A stretch of DNA of 64,000 nucleotides from SHAN690 sp038131955 (GCA_038131955.1 JAYPQK010000002.1:62001-126000); one strand, 5' to 3'. Shown: positions 25,617 to 35,217, counted from the first letter of the stretch. Program-made: numbers and translations. Notes: a model not told the origin generated them from the sequence alone.

Positions 25617-26687
25617 ATGAAGCGAACACAGATCATCGGAACGGGGAGCTATTTGCCAGAAAGGGTAATCGACAATGGGTACTTCCATCGTCATCGATTC
25701 TATACGGAAAACCAGGAGCCAATTGAGAGTGAACCTCAGATCGTTACCTCGAAGTTTCAAGACATCACGGGTATTGCAGAGCGGAGGTATGTAGGGGGTG
25801 GTCTCGATGCTTCTGATATTGCCACCATCGCAGCGCAGCGCGCTATTGAAGACGCCGGTATTGATCCGGAAACGATAGACCAGATTGTCTTTGCACACAA
25901 TTTCGGTGACGTGAAGAAGCATACGATCCAAACCGATGTTCTTCCTGCCTTGGCTTCTCGGGTGAAGCACAATTTGAAGATCAAGAACCCATTCTGCGTG
26001 GCCTATGACGTGCTCTTCGGCTGTCCGGGATGGGTCCAAGGAGTGATTCAATGCGACAACTATTTCCGCGCTGGATCAGCAACAACCGCTCTCGTGATCG
26101 GTGCAGAGACCTTGTCGCGCGTATTGGATGAATACGATAGAGACAGCATGATCTTCGCCGACGGGGCGGGTGCCTCGATCTTGCGATTCGAAGAGACCGA
26201 CCGTGATAGCGGGATCTTATCGACCGCGGCCATGAGTCATACGCTAGACGAAGCGTACTTCCTCTTTTTAGGAAAGTCTAATTTCCCTGATTCAGATCCG
26301 AGGGTCCGATACATAAAGATGCACGGTCGTAAGGTGTATGAATATGCCCTTACCAATGTGCCTGTGGCCATGAAGAAATGCCTCGACGATGCCAACGTCG
26401 ACATCAAGGATGTGAAGAAGATCTTCATTCACCAGGCGAATGAAAAACTCGACGAAGGTGTGATCAAAAGGCTGTATCGTTTGTACAAGCAAAAGGAAGT
26501 TCCCGAGGGCATTATGCCTATGAGCGTTCATGAATTGGGAAACAGTTCAGTAGCAACGGTTCCCACGCTCTATGATCGTGTGGTACGTGGTGAACTTTCC
26601 GATCACTCAGTTAATGAAGGGGATCTCGTCTTGTTTGCGTCGGTCGGAGCCGGGATGAATATCAACGCTTTTTGCTACCGAGTCTAG
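25617..26687 (+). CDS. 3-oxoacyl-ACP synthase III-like ketoacyl synthase
   Basis: A 356-residue thiolase-fold enzyme of the FabH/KAS III type, condensing an acyl-CoA with malonyl-ACP. Candidate catalytic residues are Cys136 in FGCPGWVQG, His272 in IFIHQAN and Asn309 in ELGNSSVAT. It is longer than the roughly 317 residues of E. coli FabH. The extra residues and atypical N-terminus suggest a specialised homologue that may prime branched, olefin or other lipids rather than the housekeeping step. No acpP or other fab gene adjoins it. The start is supported by the 24-bp inverted repeat. Confidence 0.88.
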   Translation: MKRTQIIGTGSYLPERVIDNGYFHRHRFYTENQEPIESEPQIVTSKFQDITGIAERRYVGGGLDASDIATIAAQRAIEDAGIDPETIDQIVFAHNFGDVKKHTIQTDVLPALASRVKHNLKIKNPFCVAYDVLFGCPGWVQGVIQCDNYFRAGSATTALVIGAETLSRVLDEYDRDSMIFADGAGASILRFEETDRDSGILSTAAMSHTLDEAYFLFLGKSNFPDSDPRVRYIKMHGRKVYEYALTNVPVAMKKCLDDANVDIKDVKKIFIHQANEKLDEGVIKRLYRLYKQKEVPEGIMPMSVHELGNSSVATVPTLYDRVVRGELSDHSVNEGDLVLFASVGAGMNINAFCYRV

Positions 26688-26688
26688 C

Positions 26689-27165
26689 CTAAGTCAAGTC
26701 GAAGATGTGACGGAATAGACGCTCCTTGTCATTGATAGACTCCTCGAGGCTGATCATCGATTCGGAACGCAGAACTCCTTGGATGCTATTCATCCTGAAG
26801 ATGACATCCTTCGCATGCTTGGCATCCTTGCATCGAATCTTGCAGAAGATGGAAAATTGACCAGTAGCAATATGGGCGACCGTAACTTCAGGTATATACT
26901 TCAATTCCTTGATGATCTTCTCAGAGTCAATGGTTCGCCCCAATATCAATCCTACGTAGGCGGTGAAGGCGTATCCCACATTCTCGTAATTCACCGTGAG
27001 GGTAGCTCCGGTAATGATGCCCTTGCGTTCCATCTTCTTCACTCTTCCGTGAACCGTTCCAGGAGCAACACTTAGTAGTTTGGCGATCTCAGTGAAGGGT
27101 TTTCTAGCATCCTCGATCAAATAGGTGAGGATCTTTCTATCCGTGTCATCTAATTCAAATTTCAT
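26689..27165 (-). CDS. Lrp/AsnC-family transcriptional regulator
   Basis: A 158-residue DNA-binding regulator. The ATG at 27165 is used because the family starts at MKFELDDTDRKILTYL; the longer frame adds 21 residues. The N-terminal HTH spans about residues 1-60, including GTVHGRVKKMERKGII, and the C-terminal RAM (ligand-sensing) domain follows with AHIATGQFSIF. Such regulators respond to amino acids, usually as octamers. A perfect 25-bp palindrome in the 141-bp divergent promoter region suggests it represses or activates itself and the small genes facing it. It converges with the KAS III gene, 1 bp apart. Confidence 0.93.
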   Translation of the reverse strand: MKFELDDTDRKILTYLIEDARKPFTEIAKLLSVAPGTVHGRVKKMERKGIITGATLTVNYENVGYAFTAYVGLILGRTIDSEKIIKELKYIPEVTVAHIATGQFSIFCKIRCKDAKHAKDVIFRMNSIQGVLRSESMISLEESINDKERLFRHIFDLT

Positions 27166-27247
27166 CTTCCGTAGGCGTTTGATTGAAATATTCTCAATTT
27201 TTTGTCTTGTGCACTTGTAATCATGCAAACGTAGATAAGTTTTTACA

Positions 27248-27272
27248 ACTTAGTGTAATATTTACACTAAGT
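27248..27272. promoter_or_regulatory. Perfect 25-bp palindrome in the lrp divergent region
   Basis: Arms of 11 bases, ACTTAGTGTAA and TTACACTAAGT, separated by TAT, all pairing perfectly. It lies 83 bp from the lrp ATG and 35 bp from the start of the divergent 70-residue gene. It is a strong candidate for an Lrp/AsnC operator. Confidence 0.65.
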
Positions 27273-27306
27273 AATCGTAATGTTGAGGAAATAACAAGAA
27301 CAAACT

Positions 27307-27519
27307 ATGGCTAATACACAATTCGTTACAACACTACATCAACCGGAAAGCGTGGTGGACATCTACTTTGATCAAGAGAATAATCAGGTGATCGAGGAGA
27401 AAGGACTGACCAATAACCGATACAAGCGCTATCGATACTCAGTTGATGAATTCATGAAGAGATATGTTGGTTATAAAGGTGTTGATATCAAATTGCAAGC
27501 TTGCCTAAATAACGCCTGA
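27307..27519 (+). CDS. Small protein of unknown function, divergent from lrp
   Basis: A 70-residue soluble protein rich in charged and aromatic residues, with a YKRYRYSVDEF segment in the middle. It has no signal peptide and no transmembrane helix. I recognise no family. It lies 35 bp downstream of the 25-bp palindrome shared with lrp and 18 bp before the ANL-like gene, so it likely forms a two-gene operon under the same regulator. Confidence 0.6.
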   Translation: MANTQFVTTLHQPESVVDIYFDQENNQVIEEKGLTNNRYKRYRYSVDEFMKRYVGYKGVDIKLQACLNNA

Positions 27520-27537
27520 TCGATTATAACATTTGTG

Positions 27538-28047
27538 ATGATGAGAGTACTACAAGAAATATTCGGAGAGATCGAGAAGCCAGAGATCACGGTAACCGAT
27601 CTATTGACCAAGAATGAAGAACTACAAGACCTTCAAGTACAAGACGGTAGAGGAGAGGTTACGTCCATTGGCGCCATTGGCGAGCAGATCAATGATGTCG
27701 CGCGTTCGATGATCTCACTTGGCTTGGTTGAAGGGAATACCATCGCCATCAACGATCTTAGTTATGACGATGCTTTATTGGTATACTTCGCCGCTGAGCA
27801 GATCGGAGTGAATGTGGTCAATGTTACGGGAGAGTCGATCGTTGGTCGATTGAGTGAAGTTCGCCCAAGGATTACTGTATCGCGCCGCGCCACCGAAGAT
27901 GCCGTAGTGGCTTCCACAGGTGAATTCCTTATCCTTCGCGAAGGTGAGGGGGACGGGGCGAGCACGCTCGATTGGAACTCCTTCTTGAGCCTTAGGAGTT
28001 TCGCTACTGCTTGGGAGCTGAATAAGTTTCGTGTGATCTCGGCCTAA
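27538..28047 (+). CDS. Orphan N-terminal fragment of an ANL (acyl-adenylating) enzyme-like protein
   Basis: A 169-residue protein from the ATG at 27538 (a GTG lies one codon upstream). Residues of about 35-130 resemble the first part of acyl-CoA synthetases and other ANL enzymes: a VTSIGAIGEQINDVARSM helix, SLGLVEGNTIAI, a YFAAEQIGVNVVNV strand and a RLSEVRPRITV segment. The ATP-binding P-loop motif and the rest of the 500-residue enzyme are absent, and the next gene is an oxidoreductase in another frame. It may be a stand-alone binding or regulatory domain rather than a catalyst. The similarity is by eye and needs a profile search. Confidence 0.5.
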   Translation: MMRVLQEIFGEIEKPEITVTDLLTKNEELQDLQVQDGRGEVTSIGAIGEQINDVARSMISLGLVEGNTIAINDLSYDDALLVYFAAEQIGVNVVNVTGESIVGRLSEVRPRITVSRRATEDAVVASTGEFLILREGEGDGASTLDWNSFLSLRSFATAWELNKFRVISA

Positions 28048-28087
28048 TTCTCTCCAAGATTGTCCGCAACCTTTTACTTTCGAGGTT

Positions 28088-29092
28088 ATGGACGAGCAAT
28101 TGGAATTTCGAGCCCTCGTGGTTCGCGAACAGGCAGACGGCACTTTTACGAGAAACATCGAGAAGAAACGGATTGGAGACCTTCCTGAAGGAGAGGTGAT
28201 GATCAAGAATGCCTATGCTGGATTGAACTATAAGGATGCCTTGTCGGCGTCCGGACACAAGGGCATCTCTAGATATTTTCCTCACACACCCGGTGTGGAT
28301 GCATGTGGTACGGTAGCCTACAGTCAGAGTTTGTCATTCAAAGAAGGTGACGAGGTCATCGTGACGGGCTATGACCTTGGAATGAATACGTCGGGTGGAT
28401 TTCAAGAATATATTCGAGTACCGGCGAGTTGGGTCGTTCCCAAGCCTAATGGTATTTCACTCAAAGAAGCCATGGTCTACGGTACGGCCGGGTTCACAGC
28501 GGCTTTGAGCCTATACAAGATGGAGCGAATGGGGCAGAACCCGGACATGGGAGAAGTGCTCGTTACTGGTTCTACCGGTGGCGTAGGAAGCATGGCTGTT
28601 GGGATCCTAGCCAAGGCTGGATACAAGGTGTTGGCGGCCACAGGCAACCCAAATGCACACGACTACTTGAAAAAACTAGGCGTACATCGCATCGAAGGCA
28701 GAGACTATGCGAATGACGAAAGCGGAAGGCCGCTTCTCGGCAGTCGGTGGGCCGGAGCGATTGATACCGTCGGTGGCAATACGCTGGCAACGTGCGTGAA
28801 GGCATGCCAACGAAAAGGGAGTGTGGCGAGTTGCGGTTTGGTGGCGTCACATGAACTTCACATGACAGTCTATCCGTTTTTACTGAATGGGGTCAACATC
28901 CTAGGTATAGACTCAGCAGAGACCGATATGGTCCTTCGTCAAGAAATCTGGGGGAAACTAGCTGAATCTTGGAAGATCGATTCCCTTCTCGATTATGGAA
29001 CCTTCGTGCCGCTAGACAACATTATCGACCAGATGGACCTCATCCTCCAAGGAAAGACCCAAGGAAGAGTGGTCGTTGACTTCTCTTTGTGA
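28088..29092 (+). CDS. YhdH/AcuI-type quinone oxidoreductase (MDR family)
   Basis: A 334-residue zinc-independent medium-chain oxidoreductase. NAGLNYKDALSA near residue 45, GVDACGTV and the nucleotide-binding TGSTGGVGSMAVGIL are characteristic of the YhdH/YhfP group. AcuI members reduce acryloyl-CoA to propionyl-CoA with NADPH, a step in DMSP use in marine bacteria, but other members have unknown substrates. It follows the ANL-like gene by 40 bp on the same strand; an operon is possible. Its stop adjoins that of the convergent next gene. Confidence 0.9.
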   Translation: MDEQLEFRALVVREQADGTFTRNIEKKRIGDLPEGEVMIKNAYAGLNYKDALSASGHKGISRYFPHTPGVDACGTVAYSQSLSFKEGDEVIVTGYDLGMNTSGGFQEYIRVPASWVVPKPNGISLKEAMVYGTAGFTAALSLYKMERMGQNPDMGEVLVTGSTGGVGSMAVGILAKAGYKVLAATGNPNAHDYLKKLGVHRIEGRDYANDESGRPLLGSRWAGAIDTVGGNTLATCVKACQRKGSVASCGLVASHELHMTVYPFLLNGVNILGIDSAETDMVLRQEIWGKLAESWKIDSLLDYGTFVPLDNIIDQMDLILQGKTQGRVVVDFSL

Positions 29093-30415
29093 TTAGTTTC
29101 TGATCGTTCTCTTTCGCGGTTCAAACGTCGACCAAGGGTTCTGCTCAAGGACTTCGATCTGTTTGCTCAACGCTTCTTTTGGATCCAATGGGAGGGCCCA
29201 AGAATGAACTTCTTTGAATTCAGGCTCAGACACGATCAACTCACTTTCGTAGATGAACCCGCCGAACTCATTTTCGCTAAATAATCGTCTTTTTTCGAGG
29301 TCAACCTTTGCTTTGAGATGTGAACGCTGGAGGGTCCATCGGCCATTTCGGGGCTGATAGTTGAACTCAATCAAGGTTTCTTTGATGTCATACTTCAATC
29401 CGATCACCCATAAGAGCGCTTCGGCATAGCCCGGAACAAGATGATTGAGTCCGGATTCGCTGAACCCGAACGCGACCTTGATGAAGGCCAATGACTCCTG
29501 ATCGATCCACAGGGTGCCCTTGAATAGCGAGGCTTTCACCTTTTCTCGTTGATCGAAATGCACTACTACCAATGTTTTGTCGCCAAACCGCTCTGGTTTG
29601 CCATACCAGAATGTGTAGTCTTCATGACTTTCGGCATCAAGGAAATCCGCATTGTTGTCATTGACATGGATCGGCGTCTCCGGATGACGCATCGGATCGA
29701 GACGGAGCATCAGGAGAGGATTCACCACTTCCCATTTGATGCCACGGTCTTCATCACTCAGGGGCTCGCCCGATTTCTTGGCTTTTTTCTCTTCTTTCTT
29801 TAGGTCTTTCTCGACCTCCTTTCGCATGAACTCCAGCTCTTGAACACTACTTATCTTTCCAGCGACGAGGTCGATGAGAAAGGTGTCTTTGTCTGCCTGG
29901 TACCCGGGTTGCTCCACATCCAACCAGGCCTCGTTGCGATAGAGGAAGCGCTCATTCTCTCTGAGGAGTTGACTGAAATAGGCCTCTACCTCGGTGGAGT
30001 CGTTGGTGTAGTTCATCGGTAGAGCCTCCATCGCCTGAAGGACAAAGTCCGCTGCCGTGATCGGCTTGACGATAACCTCACTTAATTCGAGATGTTGAGG
30101 GCGCATCTGTAGCGTGTCGCTCTTCCTAATATCGGCGTAACTGACAATGCGCGAGGTATATCCAATACAACTCAGTTCAAATCGGTCTTCTTCCAGTGCT
30201 TTATGTTCAAAAATGATTCTACCCGATGCGTCTGCGACATATCCTCCCGGACCCTCGAGACTTCTCAAAGTGATGTAAGGAATTGGAGCGTCAGTGCTTT
30301 GGTCGACAATACGAATCTCCTGAGCATTGATCGAAAGAGAGGAGAGAATAGCCAGAATCAATAGGACACAAGAGGCGATTGGTCTCTCAAAAGAGGTGTG
30401 TGAGCACGGAATCAT
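29093..30415 (-). CDS. Exported protein with carboxypeptidase-like regulatory domain
   Basis: A 440-residue secreted protein. A signal peptide (about residues 14-32, ending near SINAQ) leads to a CarboxypepD_reg-like beta-sandwich (about 33-115) with STDAPIPYITLRS. A large domain follows whose NYTNDSTEVEAYFSQLLREN and later repeats resemble DUF5686-type Bacteroidota proteins. A Lys/Glu-rich patch sits near residue 210. It is likely periplasmic or outer-membrane associated. Function is unknown. Confidence 0.8.
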   Translation of the reverse strand: MIPCSHTSFERPIASCVLLILAILSSLSINAQEIRIVDQSTDAPIPYITLRSLEGPGGYVADASGRIIFEHKALEEDRFELSCIGYTSRIVSYADIRKSDTLQMRPQHLELSEVIVKPITAADFVLQAMEALPMNYTNDSTEVEAYFSQLLRENERFLYRNEAWLDVEQPGYQADKDTFLIDLVAGKISSVQELEFMRKEVEKDLKKEEKKAKKSGEPLSDEDRGIKWEVVNPLLMLRLDPMRHPETPIHVNDNNADFLDAESHEDYTFWYGKPERFGDKTLVVVHFDQREKVKASLFKGTLWIDQESLAFIKVAFGFSESGLNHLVPGYAEALLWVIGLKYDIKETLIEFNYQPRNGRWTLQRSHLKAKVDLEKRRLFSENEFGGFIYESELIVSEPEFKEVHSWALPLDPKEALSKQIEVLEQNPWSTFEPRKRTIRN

Positions 30416-30481
30416 AGGCTTGATACGCTTATGCTGTTTGAAATATGACGTGCATCGTATACCATAGGTTACAGGATATGG

Positions 30482-32191
30482 TTACTTGCGCTGCAGGCAT
30501 ACATAGCACATTCCACAATCCTCCGCTTCAATCTCACCAAAATAAGAAAGGATCATTCTCGACCGACATTGATGCGTGTCGTTCACATAATTGCGCATGG
30601 CTTCGGCTTTTTCTTGCAACACGTGTTTCCTGATCCTGTAGTGCTCGTCGGAGAGTCGAAGGTTCTTCGTTGGAATACGCTCCTCAAGAAATGTGATCGT
30701 AGGAAGTTCGCTAGCTTGAGCATAGGCAATGTGTCCGGACTGATCCAGCCAAATCAAACTGTCGATCACCTTTTGCTTATCGAGACCTAGTCGTCTTGCC
30801 AAGGTCCATTCACTGATCATCGAGGTTTCATCGAAGAGCCGTGGATAGGAGCGCAACAGGGCCTCTAAGACCTGTCCGGGTGTACTTTCCTGATCCCGTA
30901 GCGATCGCACGCTCTCGTGTGTGGTAATGATCTTAACCTCAGATTGAAACCGCGATCGCTCTTGGATAGAGATGTGACCTTCACGCTCGATGAACTTCAA
31001 ACAGTGACTCAGCGCTCGAATGTCGAGTCCGGTTCGCTGGCTCAATATATCCAGATCTACACGAAAGGTTTCACCTTGGCCGCTACCAATGGCAAGTTGT
31101 AGGAGGCTTCCCAGACTTTCATACACAGAGCGGATCGTTTCTTTCTTTGGGAAGCTTCGGACCACCTTTTCATCGAAGCTGTCTACGTCCTTCTGGGTCA
31201 GTAGTGAAATCGCGAAAGCTTTCTTTCCATCTCGACCACCGCGTCCGCATTCCTGATAATAGTTCTCCAAAGTGTCGGGTAGGTCGCAATGCACCACAAA
31301 GCGTACGTCAGGTTTGTCGATCCCCATTCCGAATGCATTCGTGGCAACAATGATCTGTGTTTTACCTTCCATCCAAGCTTGCTGGCGCTTGGTTCGCTCA
31401 TCTGTGTCCAATCCGGCGTGGTAATGGTCTGCAGATAAGCCGCGTTCCTGAAGTGCACGGGCAATACGCTCACACCCCCGGCGACTCCTCATGTATACGA
31501 TTCCCGAACCCCCTTGCTTAATGGCGATGCGTTCGATCTTGCCCATTTTATCTTCATCCCAATCGATGAAGTATGCTAGGTTGTCCCGGAAGAAGCTTTT
31601 CCTGAGGACGTTCTTCGACTTGAAGGATAGCCTCTCTTGAATGTCATCCACCACCTTGGGCGTTGCACTAGCAGTCAAAGCCAGAACCGGTACTTCAGGG
31701 TGTAAGGGGCGTATCTCAGCAATATCTAGATAGGGTGGACGAAAGTCATACCCCCATTCACTGATGCAGTGGGCTTCGTCCACGGCAATCAGGTTGACCT
31801 TCATTTTAGAAATACGCTGTCGGGCTAGGTCGGTCTTCAGACGCTCAGGCGACAGGTAAAGAAACTTCACCTCGTCTTCATAAATGCAGCGATCGAAAAC
31901 CGCGTCCAACTGCTGCGGCTTGAGCTCGGAGGTGACGCTGAGTGCCTTGATGCCTCGTTGTTGTAGGTTCTCTACCTGATCTTTCATCAGCGCGATCAAA
32001 GGAGAGATCACGATACAGATACCGGGCTGCATCAGTGCAGGCACTTGGAAGCAAATGGACTTTCCGCCCCCCGTAGGCAGCAGAGCAAGGGTGTCTCTTC
32101 CCGCGATAATTGAATCGACGATATCCTCCTGTAATGGGCGAAAAGAATCGTATCCCCACCATTGTTTGAGTATGTCGCGTGCCTTACTCAA
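30482..32191 (-). CDS. recQ: RecQ-family ATP-dependent DNA helicase (short form)
   Basis: A 569-residue 3'-5' DNA helicase. Walker A TGGGKS (about 40-45), DEAH in VDEAHCISEWG, MRSRRGC and QECGRGGRDG are present, followed by a C-terminal zinc cluster CRSRM...DCGMCYVC. The HRDC domain of E. coli RecQ appears to be missing, as in several Bacteroidota paralogues. I prefer a TTG at 32191, which starts just before the conserved ARDILKQWWGYDSFRP. It overlaps the M14 peptidase stop by 8 bp, whereas the longer frame overlaps it by 140 bp. Confidence 0.9.
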   Translation of the reverse strand: MSKARDILKQWWGYDSFRPLQEDIVDSIIAGRDTLALLPTGGGKSICFQVPALMQPGICIVISPLIALMKDQVENLQQRGIKALSVTSELKPQQLDAVFDRCIYEDEVKFLYLSPERLKTDLARQRISKMKVNLIAVDEAHCISEWGYDFRPPYLDIAEIRPLHPEVPVLALTASATPKVVDDIQERLSFKSKNVLRKSFFRDNLAYFIDWDEDKMGKIERIAIKQGGSGIVYMRSRRGCERIARALQERGLSADHYHAGLDTDERTKRQQAWMEGKTQIIVATNAFGMGIDKPDVRFVVHCDLPDTLENYYQECGRGGRDGKKAFAISLLTQKDVDSFDEKVVRSFPKKETIRSVYESLGSLLQLAIGSGQGETFRVDLDILSQRTGLDIRALSHCLKFIEREGHISIQERSRFQSEVKIITTHESVRSLRDQESTPGQVLEALLRSYPRLFDETSMISEWTLARRLGLDKQKVIDSLIWLDQSGHIAYAQASELPTITFLEERIPTKNLRLSDEHYRIRKHVLQEKAEAMRNYVNDTHQCRSRMILSYFGEIEAEDCGMCYVCLQRK

Positions 32192-33938
32192 TACTGAATA
32201 CCGGATATACTCGATAGCGTCCTCGTTCAAAGTGTTCACTCCGCTGATAGAGGAAGTATAGTTGGGCCATACTGTTTTCTTGAGCGCCCGTATTGGTAGC
32301 AAGGAAGGTATCGAACGCTGCACGATGTTCCGGGTCCTTCAGCATTTCCTCAGCCTCCTTTTCAAACACGTACGAGCTGAACCACTCCTTCTGCTGTAGA
32401 ATTTCATCGAAGAAGTTCCAATTGAAGTAGGAGTCGGGTGCTGATGGCTCGAGCGTCTCTACGATGAAGCGCCTTTCCTTGTGGTCGGTCGAGACAAGAT
32501 AATAGCTGCCTCCTTTGATCTCAACCCTCTCCGTTTCGCTGGCTACTGTAGTTCCGTAATGATAGTAATGTCCTTCATACGGCGAGGTTCGAGTTTCCAT
32601 ATTGTCTATCGAGTAGACCTGCACATCCAGGGAGCTATCCCTCTCGATCAACTTCATTTTGACGCCATTCCATTTCAATCGATCGACCACCTGCTTCCAG
32701 CCGACCGGCACGAGGTAGTACTGTGGGATGTCCACATATTGAGAAGCAATCAGCTTATCATAGTAGGGGATTTCCCTTTCCCAAGGCTCGTTTTGATCGT
32801 AGTGCAACTGGAGAGCTCCGGTCACCTTACTGGTGTCATATCGTGCTTTATATCCTTTGAATAAAAGATTCGAGTATGATGATGTATCTACCTTCCAGTC
32901 AATGATTTGCCTTTCCTGTTGTAAAGAGTTTTGAATGGCCTCATCACGCAGCGATTGGATCTTAGATGCTTCGTTGTTGATCTGCAGTCCCAGTGCGTGT
33001 AGAAAGGTTAAGGTCGAAGCAACACGTCGCTTGAACGGTTTCAGCATGTGCGTTTCGGTCAGCATACCGAAGGCGTGGTGTTGAGCAGTGAACCCAGTAG
33101 AATATCGGGGTGAATCATAAAAGCGCTGATAACCGCTATCGGGAGTGGTACCGAACAAATTCACGTAGGGAATCATTTCGTCACCGGCAGCTTTCATAGC
33201 CTCGACTAATGGAGTCTCGAAAAGGTCTCCCATGGCGGTATTCAAAGGTGGGGTAAGCTTATCTGGGTGCGAAAGCAGATAGGTCATGGTGTAAGGGTAA
33301 TCCGCTCCATTGCTCACGTGAGTCTCCAGATACACATCGGGATCCCATATGTGGAAGAGCTTGATGAAGGATTGTGCATTGCGGCTATCCGCCTTAGTGA
33401 AGTCGCGATTGAGATCAAGGTTTCTAGCGTTCCCTCTGAAACCGTATGAAACTGGACCATTCTGATTTGCTCTACTACAGCAATTTCTATTCAATACGCC
33501 ACCCACGTTGTAGAAAGGGATGATCAGAATGACGACATCTGAGTACTTGGATTTGAAATCTGGATCGGATAGTATTTCTCTTGCAAATAGCATCGAAGCA
33601 TCGACGCCATCTGGCTCGCCGGGGTGAATGGCATTGTTGATCAACCAGATGGCCTTTCCTGATGAAGACACCTGTGAGGGAGAGAAATTACGACCCGCAT
33701 TGATGATGGCGATATGGAGGGGGAGTCCAGCGTCCGTTTCACCGAATTCCTGCACGCAAACGTAGGGTGATGCCTCTTCCAACGTTCGCCACCACGCTAT
33801 TCCTTCTTCGTACGTGGTGGTCTCAAGCGAATCAGATCGCTCGAAAGGGGTGAGGTGGTGCTCCGGATTGAGTTGATCAGAGCAGGAGGCTAGGCTCAAC
33901 AAGACCGTCAGTCCAGCGATGAATTGGAATGCTTTCAT
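32184..33938 (-). CDS. M14-family metallopeptidase lipoprotein
   Basis: A 584-residue zinc carboxypeptidase-like protein. The signal peptide ends with the lipobox LASC near residue 19, so it is a lipoprotein. The zinc ligands appear in HPGEPDG (about residue 100) with a distal His in ETHVSNGADYP. The catalytic Glu is probably in TETHMLKPF; NARNLDLNRDF contains the substrate-binding Asn and Arg. A beta-sandwich region follows. Related proteins are exported M14 peptidases of Bacteroidota that act on environmental or cell-wall peptides. The gene precedes recQ in an 8-bp overlap. Confidence 0.9.
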   Translation of the reverse strand: MKAFQFIAGLTVLLSLASCSDQLNPEHHLTPFERSDSLETTTYEEGIAWWRTLEEASPYVCVQEFGETDAGLPLHIAIINAGRNFSPSQVSSSGKAIWLINNAIHPGEPDGVDASMLFAREILSDPDFKSKYSDVVILIIPFYNVGGVLNRNCCSRANQNGPVSYGFRGNARNLDLNRDFTKADSRNAQSFIKLFHIWDPDVYLETHVSNGADYPYTMTYLLSHPDKLTPPLNTAMGDLFETPLVEAMKAAGDEMIPYVNLFGTTPDSGYQRFYDSPRYSTGFTAQHHAFGMLTETHMLKPFKRRVASTLTFLHALGLQINNEASKIQSLRDEAIQNSLQQERQIIDWKVDTSSYSNLLFKGYKARYDTSKVTGALQLHYDQNEPWEREIPYYDKLIASQYVDIPQYYLVPVGWKQVVDRLKWNGVKMKLIERDSSLDVQVYSIDNMETRTSPYEGHYYHYGTTVASETERVEIKGGSYYLVSTDHKERRFIVETLEPSAPDSYFNWNFFDEILQQKEWFSSYVFEKEAEEMLKDPEHRAAFDTFLATNTGAQENSMAQLYFLYQRSEHFERGRYRVYPVFSIE

Positions 33939-34018
33939 CCGTCAAATCAACATAAAAGAAAGCACGAAGACAACACGAAAAATGGCTAGTTTTGATAGCA
34001 ACACCAACCAACTTACCT

Positions 34019-35038
34019 ATGAAAATCTTGAGAAACATCGGCATTGGGATCGCCGTATTGGTCCTTGCCATCTTGGGCGCTGCTCTGATCGCCCCATCTG
34101 AAAACAACATGTCTCGCTGCGTTGTGATCAACGCGCCGGCTAAAGTGGTGCGAGCAAACATCATGTCCTTCGAAGGGATGCTACGCTGGTCGCCTTGGCA
34201 TCATCGCGACCCGAATCAGACCTACAGCATCGAGAACGATGGTCAAGTAGGTGCCCTGTACACGTGGAGTGGAGAAGACTCATTGGTAGGCGAAGGATCT
34301 CAAACCATTACAGAAATTGATGAGAATTCAGTGAACACCCATCTTCATTTTGTTCGACCCTTTGAATCGGAGGCCGACGCCAAGACCATCATGGAAAAAG
34401 TAGATGATGGGGTAAAGGTTACTTGGCACTACCACGATGAGACCCCATATCCGTTGAATATTTTCAATCTCTTCTTCGATATGGAGAAGATGCTTGGACC
34501 TGACTTCGAAGAAGGAATGATGAAGCTAAAGGTGATCTCAGAGGAAGCAGCCCCAGCGGAACCGGCTGTTTATCGTGGCTTGGAAGTGCGAGTGGAGGAA
34601 ATGCCGGATATGCTTTACGTTGGGATCAAGGACACCGTGAGTTGGGATGAAATGGGCGAGTTCTTCGAAAAGGCCTATGGGTCAATTTACCCCGCTGTCC
34701 AAGAAGCGGGTCTCGAGATGACAGGTATGCCTTCAGGCATCTATTTCGATTGGGATACGGTGAATCAGAGCACGGTTCTGATGGCAGCCATACCTGTGAA
34801 AGAAGGTCAGCTAGACGGTTTTGCTTCATTTGGGTTTAATCCAGGTTCGGCGGTTGTGGTGGATTATTACGGCAGTTACGAAGACGGTGAAAAACCGCAT
34901 AAAGCCATCGAAGATTATCTCAAGGATCACCCGGGTTTAAGCACTTCAATAGCCATTGAGGAATACGTCACAGACCCGGCCACGGAGTCTGATTCGAACA
35001 AATGGTTGACGAGAGTCATGTATCCGATCTCAGAATAG
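34019..35038 (+). CDS. Membrane-anchored SRPBCC plus GyrI-like domain protein
   Basis: 339 residues from the ATG at 34019 (the frame opens nine codons earlier). An N-terminal helix (about 5-22) anchors a START/SRPBCC-type domain (about 30-170) with RWSPWHHRDPNQ and a FVRPFESEADAK strand. A GyrI-like small-molecule-binding domain (about 185-335) with SGIYFDWD and AAIPVKEGQ follows. The combination resembles a Bacteroidota protein group with an N-terminal anchor. Whether the ligand domains face the periplasm is not established. No operon partner is visible. Confidence 0.8.
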   Translation: MKILRNIGIGIAVLVLAILGAALIAPSENNMSRCVVINAPAKVVRANIMSFEGMLRWSPWHHRDPNQTYSIENDGQVGALYTWSGEDSLVGEGSQTITEIDENSVNTHLHFVRPFESEADAKTIMEKVDDGVKVTWHYHDETPYPLNIFNLFFDMEKMLGPDFEEGMMKLKVISEEAAPAEPAVYRGLEVRVEEMPDMLYVGIKDTVSWDEMGEFFEKAYGSIYPAVQEAGLEMTGMPSGIYFDWDTVNQSTVLMAAIPVKEGQLDGFASFGFNPGSAVVVDYYGSYEDGEKPHKAIEDYLKDHPGLSTSIAIEEYVTDPATESDSNKWLTRVMYPISE

Positions 35039-35132
35039 GTGAATAGCTCGTGGTTTCTATGATTCCAAGGTGTCTCCATTGTTGTGTACTTGTGTTTTGA
35101 ACAGGTCTGTGGGTATAGTCGACGCATCTGGG

Positions 35133-35163
35133 TTGGATTCCGGAGGGGGAGACCTTACCTTTG
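35133..35163 (+). promoter_or_regulatory. Promoter of the FKBP gene
   Basis: A -33-like TTG (35133-35135) and TACCTTTG (35156-35163) are separated by 20 bp, matching the Bacteroidota consensus. The -7 box is extended to TTTGCACC. The start site would lie about 47 bp upstream of the ATG. Confidence 0.6.
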
Positions 35164-35217
35164 CACCAATCTTATTTATAGCACATGAAGCTGTGAAGCT
35201 TCTGTAAATATTTCATT

